From Aselliscus stoliczkanus (taxonomy: Eukaryota > Chordata > Mammalia > Chiroptera > Hipposideridae), in the NCBI GenBank assembly GCA_033961575.1, contig CM066727.1, forward strand, positions 121,136,434 to 121,200,433: DNA of 64,000 nucleotides. Direction: 5' to 3'. Below are positions 56,926 through 64,000 of the stretch, one piece after another. The notes under the pieces were generated by a model. That model worked only from the letters and a program-made list of their open reading frames with translations, was not told the origin of the DNA and ran no database searches. Numbering within the stretch: the first letter of the stretch is position 1; each line of letters starts with the position of its first letter. Both the position numbers and the translations under genes were made by a program.

Positions 56926-57439
56926 CTATTTATGAAACAGACATAGTCAGCTTCTTAAATCAAGAGTTTTTTCTTTCTGTAACTTGGTTCAAATCTATGA
57001 CCATGTGATAATAATAAGAAAATAAATGGGGACACTTTTCTCCATCATCCCTAGGAAAGTATATGTGAGAGTAAAAGTGAGAAATATGAAAATAATCATT
57101 ATGGACACAGGTTAAATAGATTAAATAAAACTACAGTCACAGACTTCTAGATCAGAAAAAAATATACCAGTAATTATAATTCTGTTAGAGTGGTTAAAAG
57201 GGCAATTAGTTTCAGTCTGGACTTAGTTAAGTCATTCAAAGCAGTTTATCATCTAAAGGAGTCTAATACATAAGTATGAAAGAATACTTCAAAATCTCTC
57301 ACTGACATTTGTTCTAGTGTTTAATCAGTTGGTATTATCAGATTCTCCTTCAAATAACCTTTAATCTATTTCTACAATATTTATTTATTTAATCTAGTTT
57401 AGACTAGTACACTAATGCAAAACCACAGGTCTCTGTTTT

Positions 57440-57965
57440 TTGAGTCTCAACTTCAGTACTTTAATTAATCAAGTTATTCATTGATCCTTGTGCCAAGTAT
57501 TGGACTGGGCCTGATGACAAGTTCTAATTCATGATCCTCCTTACTGTTATCTGACCTCCTTGGAGTCCTCGAATACCTTTCTTCTTTTTAATAGTCTTAT
57601 TTTCATTTTTTGTTGATCTTCTTTGAATGAACTCCAATTTCTCTACAACTCTCATAAATACTCAGGAAAGGCTTGATTATTGCCAAATATGGGAGAAAGA
57701 TTACTACTCATGATAAGCTTGTCATACTCCTGTTAATATACTCTACCATAATGTTAGCTTTTTAAATAATTGCTTTATGCAGCTGAATCATCCAATTTCT
57801 ATTATATGATAAATTTTAAGTCATTTCCCTCCTCAGTACTTGAGCACACAACATCTTTCTTAAATCAATCAAATTTGTTATTTGTTCCTCTTTGTACAAT
57901 CTTTCATTTAAACTTATTAAAATCAGTCCTATTTTTTAAAGTGGATTTTTTTTTGCAAATTTTAG
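57440..57965. repeat. Possible CR1/L3-like LINE relic
   Basis: tactctaccataatgttagctttttaaat and ttttaagtcatttccctcctcag follow the order of CR1/L3 3' text, but divergence is heavy. Confidence 0.35.
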
Positions 57966-58029
57966 TTCTCATCCTGTTTTAAATTAGCAATTCTTCCTAT
58001 ACCCTTCTTACTTTGGTCCAATTCAACCC

Positions 58030-58400
58030 AATATTTGGCAGCTATTACATGTCAGGTGTTGTGCTAGACATTAACACTACAAGATGGATAAATACATACC
58101 TTATTAAGAAGTTCTTAATATATAGGTGACAGAAAATTCCAAGTGCCAAGGTGGAGGAATCCATCCATTCAGAGAAATTTCGGTCATTGGGTAGACTTCC
58201 TGGTGGAGATAATGCTAACCTGTGCTGATTGAATGGCAATTAAGTAATGAGGAAGTTAGGAGTACAGCATTCCAGGCAGAGGGAACTGTACAATCAAAAG
58301 TTTAGAAACTTATAACAATAAATATATGTGGGAACTATAAACAGCTTCTCACCACCTGTATAAAGTGCAAACAGAGGAAGAGTGAGAAACTTAAACATCA
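58030..58400 (-). repeat. L2-like 3' end, antisense
   Basis: ttacatgtcaggtgttgtgctagac and agcattccaggcagagggaactgtac fit antisense L2. Confidence 0.55.
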
Positions 58401-58469
58401 TTTCAATCTCACTAAGGAACTAATAGAACACTATAATCTTTGGCTATTTGGTGTTTAATCATCTTTAGT

Positions 58470-58870
58470 ACAGCTGATCCTCATTATTTGCAGATTTCAT
58501 ATTTGTGTATTTTCCTGCATTCTGACATTTATCGGTAACCCCCAAATTAATATTCAGGTGCATTTGTGGTTCGTGGACATGCGCAGAGTGGTGAAAATTT
58601 TAGATTACCCAAGCTGCATATTGCCAGCTAAAATCAAACAAGGTGACTCCTCCTCCTCTTATTTCAGCCTCCATGCTGTAAACAAATATCCTTTTGGAGG
58701 TCTATTTAGTGCCATATGTTTTTGTATTTTGGGGGACTTTTTGTGGTAATTTCATGATTTAAAATGGCCCCAACCATAATACTGAAGTGCTATCTAGGGT
58801 TCTCAGAGGCAAGAAGGCTGTGCTTTATGAGGATGATATGCTTGTTAGGTAAACATTATAATTAATAAGG
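58470..58870 (+). mobile_element. Tigger/pogo DNA transposon fragment
   Basis: gctgatcctcattatttgcag resembles a Tigger terminal region. It is followed by ggacatgcgcagagtggtg, catgctgtaaacaaatatcc and tttaaaatggcccc..., the decayed start of the Tigger transposase frame (MAP-K-RSAEVLSS-like). It degenerates beyond 58860. Confidence 0.65.
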
Positions 58871-60059
58871 TTAAACTAGAAGTGAGCTCTATCTCCAAAC
58901 AAAATCATGGCATTGCCTAAATTTAAATTGTATCAATATGAAGGGTAGCAGCAGCTATCTCATAGCATATGATTTAAATGCATTGTTAGTATCACCAACC
59001 CATACCTAACATTGACCACCACTGGCAATGAAGTCCTGGAGTGAAAATTATCTGCATTGAATCTATGCTGACCACACACAATTCCACTGATCTGGGCATG
59101 CTTTGCACTGTAGACGTTCAACGAGTGTTGATGATGAGTATAATGGTGCTGATGTTGGCAATGAAAGGCAGAAGGGTTTGTGAGCAAATGTTGCACATGC
59201 ACCTAAAATGGAGCAGCTGTACCAGGCTAGGAATATACATGCTTTGAGGGTATGCTTGGTACAGTTAAATAAACCTGATGTTTTTAGCAAATGGCTCCTG
59301 TGTGCGTGGCTCTGTGAGAGGAATAATATGTGGAGCGTTCTAGCTTAGGAAGGTTCATATTATGACAGCCTGCTGGAGGAGCACATGCAGCAGTTAAATG
59401 GTTTGGAATATAGTTTTTGAGAGAGATTATGAGGGCTCCCCAAGGGAGGTGGCAGGACAAATGGAAATGAGGGCACACACGGAGAGCTTTGTAAAAGTTG
59501 CCTACTTAGGAAGCCAGGCCTTACAGCCTGAGTAACTAGAATGGGTGAGCCGTTCGTGGTCATAGGAAATTCAGGAGAAGCAACTGACTGAATCCAATTT
59601 CATACAAGTTGAGTTTAATATGTCAAGTGGAAATATATAAGTGAGTAATTGGTTAAAAAAAGAAAGTGGGTATGGATCAGGAGATTAATTGGAATAGGGT
59701 TGATTGTTCTGGAAACACCTGCTTAAAAAACAATCTTAAATCCTATAAAGTTAAAAATCCTTTCACTATAAAGTGAAAGCAATTAAATCCATACATTAAA
59801 AATGTAGAAATGCATACATATAATGTATAGCACTTATATGTTGCCAAATATGTGTTCAAATGTGTTGTTTCATTGAATTATAAGTGTAATCCTGTAGATC
59901 AGTTGCTATAGAATGATAAAAATAGGAACAATGCTTTCATTTAGAATCAAAAAAGAAAATAAATGAAAAAATGCACTCTTCCCCCCAGAAAAAGAATGAG
60001 AAGGATGAAAATGGGGCTGGAGGGTGGTAGAAAAAGCTCTTAAATCTTAAAGACTCTTT

Positions 60060-60560
60060 CTCTGCTGTAGTTTTAGTCTAGGTGACTATAACTTCTTATC
60101 TGGATGGCTAGATTAGGATTCTAACAGGTTTTCCTGTCTTTCAGTTCATCAGTGCTCCATTTATCTTCCAGTCTGATCTTTAATATTTAGGCTGTAATCT
60201 TTTGCCCCTCTCCTTAAACACTTCCAGTTGTCCCTCCTTTCTTATCACAACATCAAAGTACCCTTCAGTCTCACTCTCACCTGGGCTCCAGGCTCACTCT
60301 GGGGCACTCAGCATTTTCGGGACATAGTAATGTATTATTATGCTCAGATGGGTCAAACTTTTCTAATGTTACTATTTCTAATGTTACTATTTCTATCCAC
60401 AAGCCTACCTCTTCCCAAATACTCCTAGAAACATCTTATATAGTTTACAAGTTTCAAGTCAAATGGAGTACCCTGACACCCTGTTCTGATTTCCGTGCCC
60501 CAAACAAATGTTCAGTCCTGTGCTGCCTGAGTAAGTAGCTCAGGCTGACCTTGCATTAAC
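60060..60560 (+). repeat. L2 LINE relic
   Basis: cttatctggatggctagattaggattc, tccagtctgatctttaatat and cacctgggctccaggctcac follow L2 order. Confidence 0.5.
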
Positions 60561-61184
60561 AATTTCAGCCTCATCTCTGTGCTCATAGGAGCTTACCAGG
60601 ACTGCTTCCTTTGAGGGAATTGCATAAAATTTAGCAACCAGCAGGATAACTCTGGACTTTTTGTATATTTGTTTACTTTTAGCAAAGTATTAGGACATTT
60701 GTAAATTTGAAGCCATATCTATGTTAATATTACCAGACTAAATTTAATTAAAACTTCCCTTAGGTGTATATGAAACCTACCAAAGTCCAACCAGTAACTT
60801 TTGCATTCCGTGCAGCATAGATGTGTTCAGACATGAAGCATGTCATGAACAATGGCAGCTTTAGCAAACACTTGCTGCAAACAGGGTATGCTTCAATGTC
60901 TGACTACTGTGGAAAATATTGCAAAGTATGGTCTTTCAATCAGACCCTCTTCATTACATATACACCATCAGATTACAAATTTTGTCCATAACGTTATGTT
61001 TAAATGTAAATAACAACTGTATGGACATGATTTTATAAAATAATAACAGCATTTGGTTTCATTCATGTGGGACATGATTCAATGTGCAGTTTTAGAAACA
61101 CAAATTGAACTTATAATTATTCCTCAGTGAGTAAAGCTAACTGGCTGTCAATTGATTTATCTAAACTGATAAAAATGTGCTATA

Positions 61185-61645
61185 TTTTTAAAATTTAATT
61201 GTATTATTGGTTTTAAGTGTACAAAACAACATAATGATTAGACATTTACACCCCTCACAAAGGGATAACCCCACCAGGTATACTACCCCTCTGACATAGT
61301 ATGCCGCTATGAAAATACCAATGACTATATTCCTTATGCTGTACTTTACATCCCATGAAGGTGACCATAGTGATATTTAGTAATGAGGTAAGCAGTACTT
61401 ATGCTAGGGTGAATTCACAAACTTAATTGTCATACCTTTATATATATATATATATATATATATTTGATATTTGATATTATTTTATATTAGTTTCAGGTGT
61501 ATAGCACAGTGGTTAGGCATTTATATAATCTATGAAGTGATCCCCCTGATAACTTCAGTACCCATCTAACACCCTATATAGACCTTAAACATTATTGACT
61601 ATATTCCCCATACTGTGTTTCACATCCCCATGAAATGTGCTGTAT
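61185..61645 (-). repeat. L1 3' UTR fragment with a duplicated module, antisense
   Basis: A module with gtgtacaaaacaacataatga, gacatttacacccctcac and actatattccttatgctg (61192-61375) is repeated as gtgtatagcacagtggttaggc to actatattccccatactgtg (61496-61630). A TA repeat separates the two. Confidence 0.6.
61441..61463. repeat. (TA)n microsatellite
   Basis: TA run separating two related L1 3' UTR modules. Confidence 0.95.
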
Positions 61646-62514
61646 TAATGAAGACACAGCCAAGACAAGAGAAATTTTCTGAGCTTCAAGCCATTAAACT
61701 TACATTTCACTTTTGTCCTTTTAAAATTTATGTGAGATCCAGCATATAGCCTCTCACATCATAGTCAACATAACTTTACAGGCTCCCCTCCCAAGCAATA
61801 GTTTAATGCTCTAGGCAATGTGTATTAAAAATAATTAAACTACTGAAGACAATTTGCAAGTTGCACTTTCCATGAATTTTCCAAGACAATCTTTTTTGTT
61901 GTTGTTTTTGCAAAATTGGACAAAATTAAATAAATTTAATGGCTTGAGGAATAAGCCTTCTAAAAAAATGATTAAAATATTGGTGAACCTTGAATAAATT
62001 TTGTAAGCATATTTTCTGCATTAGTAAAGGTCACATCTTCAGATTTTAATAGAAATTCTACTTCATCTTTTTTTCTTGCCAATATGCAAACCTTCCCACC
62101 CTTTGCTCTGTGCAAAAATGTCAGTCAACCCATGATAATTATTGCTTCTTTCTTGTACAGTGTGTCCACCTCAATTCTCTTGTCATTTCTTTATGAAGAT
62201 AAGCAACTCCAATTAAAACCTTGTAACTAAAATGCCCTATGCTACAATGATTCATGTCACCTTATTTCTATTCTGTCTGCTCCACTCTCGGGGGGAAAAA
62301 AAATATGTTTCCCCAAAACTTTTTTTTAACCCTTTTCTTTTTTTTAATCTTTATTTAATTCCAGATAGATTAATTGTCCTATTCTGCTATGCCCTTGTTT
62401 TTCTCTAATGTCTAACCAGAGGGTCTAGTGGGGCCAGCTTACTCTTTGCTTTATATTGTCATTTTAAAAGACATTTAAAGTGATATATATATATATCTCA
62501 ACATAAACCATATA

Positions 62515-62727
62515 CAGAGGGTGCCAAAAAATGTATACACATTTTAAGAAAGGAAAAAACTGTATTAAAATTATGATAAAATGAATGACGCTAGCATTCA
62601 TTTGATTAACGCCATCTTTTGAGTGAATGTCATACTACACATTGCTACCGTAATTCAATTCAACTTCAAAAAGTAATACATAGATAACATTTCTTAAAAT
62701 GTGTATGTGTGTTTTTTGCACCCCCAT
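62515..62727 (+). mobile_element. Mariner-like MITE, copy 3 (most complete)
   Basis: It begins cagagggtgccaaaaaatg after TA and ends ttttttgcaccccc before ATA. The arms include tacacattttaagaaa and its complement tttcttaaaatgtgta. About 213 bp, no coding capacity. Confidence 0.85.
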
Positions 62728-63677
62728 ATATATATGAAATCAGATCAAGTCCACCCCACTTTTGTGTACTATTCTTTTAGAATTACTATTGTCACTCTTT
62801 TCTCACTTATATTTCTCCTTTAGCCTGTACATTGCATTAATTTCATCTGTTTTAGCACCCAAGTTCCTTTAGACCCCTTCACTCCCACAGAACTGCATTT
62901 TCATGGCTCGTCCTACTGAAAGTAGTCATTACAAGGCATTATATCTTCTCTGAAATCTCCATCTCAGCACATTCTCTCTTCCGCCAGATTACTTTCAATT
63001 TAATACCCCTACTCAGCTGTTCTGTAACCTAAGAAGCAAAAACGTAATAAAAGCATTTAGAATCATAGAATAGCAGGGGTTTCTGTAGCAGTAACCCTTT
63101 CCTCTTCTAAATGTTTGGCTCAGTTACTTCAATACTAGTATAATCAATGCCCTCGTTTCCTGAAACTTTTCAATCCATCTCAATACCAAATCAGAATTCC
63201 TTCCTAGTAATCACTGCTTAAGCTCCCCTAACAAGTTCACAGAGTAATCCTTAGGGAAGATACAAAACCTGGGGACACTGAACAATTACATATTCGTGTT
63301 TTGCATATTCAATTGGCCATTGTCACTGCCTAACACTGTTTTTACCCATGTCTTATGAATTCCCTGGTGAAATTTCCCTACTTGCCATTCTCGATGTGTT
63401 GAAGAGTTTCCGGAAGTCCTGAGCCTTATTTCCTTCAATCCTTGTAGTTGACATTTAGATTTATTTTTATAGAAATGAGACTATTTATTGAAGCAATCAA
63501 TACTAAGACTTGGGATACTACAAAATGAAATTAAAGGAGGCTTGGGTTAGAAAACAATTCACACCAGAAGTATCTAACATGATCAGAGTGTGGGCAAAAA
63601 AGGGTCATAATGACTGCCATCCAAACAGGCAAAGAAATTGATAACGTTCCATTCAGGGAGTAAGAGAAATAATCTAG

Positions 63678-63905
63678 ACGTGCGGTCGGCAAACTGCGGC
63701 TCGCGAGCCATGTGCGACTCTTTGGGTAACATACATGTGGCTCTGAAGTGAAATTGAAAATGAAAATAAATCTATCATAGTTTCATTTATAAAAAATTTA
63801 AAAGCTATTATTCACATAATGGTGATTTCATTTGTTTATGGCTCTTGGATAATTTTTAAATTGCTGTGAGGGACAGGATTGGCTCTTCAGTCTCAAAAGC
63901 CTAGG
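63678..63905 (-). mobile_element. hAT-type MITE, second copy (reverse)
   Basis: It shares the internal sequence of the 46379 copy in reverse (gagggacaggattggctctt, aaatgaaaataaatctatcatagtttcat) and has the other end preserved as ggtcggcaaactgcggctcg. Terminal bases and target-site duplication are too diverged to place exactly. Confidence 0.75.
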
Positions 63906-64000
63906 CTATCAGTGCAAGGAGGAGGTTTAGGAGAGTAAAATGGATCCACCATGAGGGACTTGATGAGACTCTGAAAAGCCATAGTATAGGAGCTGGAATA

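Larger units (their letters stand above)
41805..64000. other. Gene-free intergenic DNA
   Basis: Outside the listed repeats and motifs I see no exon-like sequence, RNA gene or long conserved frame. Stretches with nothing recognised include 41805-42800, 43215-43770, 44605-46370, 47315-48910, 49050-51265, 54000-54690, 58870-60055, 60560-61185 and 62730-63675. Confidence 0.6.

Overview
This is nuclear DNA from a placental mammal. It holds the 3' part of EPYC (epiphycan) and the whole of CCER1, both on the + strand. These two genes are neighbours in the human 12q21 small leucine-rich proteoglycan cluster (EPYC, KERA, LUM, DCN). The repeats are also mammalian: MIR, L2, MER5-type, MLT1/MaLR LTRs, L1 and a Tigger relic. 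Lineage-specific repeats are two or three tRNA-derived SINE families, one short with a GGCCGGCC head and one whose tail reads 'acttgacttggagctgatgg', plus mariner- and hAT-type MITEs. From memory the SINE tail resembles SINEs of horseshoe and leaf-nosed bats, so a yinpterochiropteran bat is my best guess; this is an inference, not a demonstration.

Layout. 1-12417 is intron upstream of the third EPYC exon and contains only old repeats. Five EPYC coding exons lie at 12418-12589, 17432-17590, 18414-18616, 20053-20148 and 26019-26189. They join in phase and encode 266 residues. The start codon and signal peptide exon lie left of the window. Intron 6 (20149-26018) is inflated by nested L1, MITE and SINE insertions. 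26190-34000 is intergenic, with LTRs, an L1 3' end, microsatellites and a CTCF-like site. 33880-35450 is a CpG-rich island with a CCAAT/TATA promoter leading into the single-exon CCER1 reading frame (34659-35804). Then come a 3' UTR and, at 38697-41804, a 3.1-kb L1 in antisense with intact ends but most of ORF2 missing. 42000-64000 is gene-free and holds SINEs, hAT and mariner MITEs and L2/MIR relics.

EPYC makes a secreted class III matrix proteoglycan of cartilage. CCER1 makes an acidic, disordered male germ-cell protein. They share a neighbourhood but not a pathway. No bacterial-type system, CRISPR array, tRNA or rRNA gene is present. The most unusual elements are a 418-bp composite SINE with a repetitive core (44169-44586), an L1 with 111-bp tandem 5' UTR monomers and an internal deletion, a three-copy mariner-like MITE family, and a convergent pair of CTCF-like motifs around CCER1.
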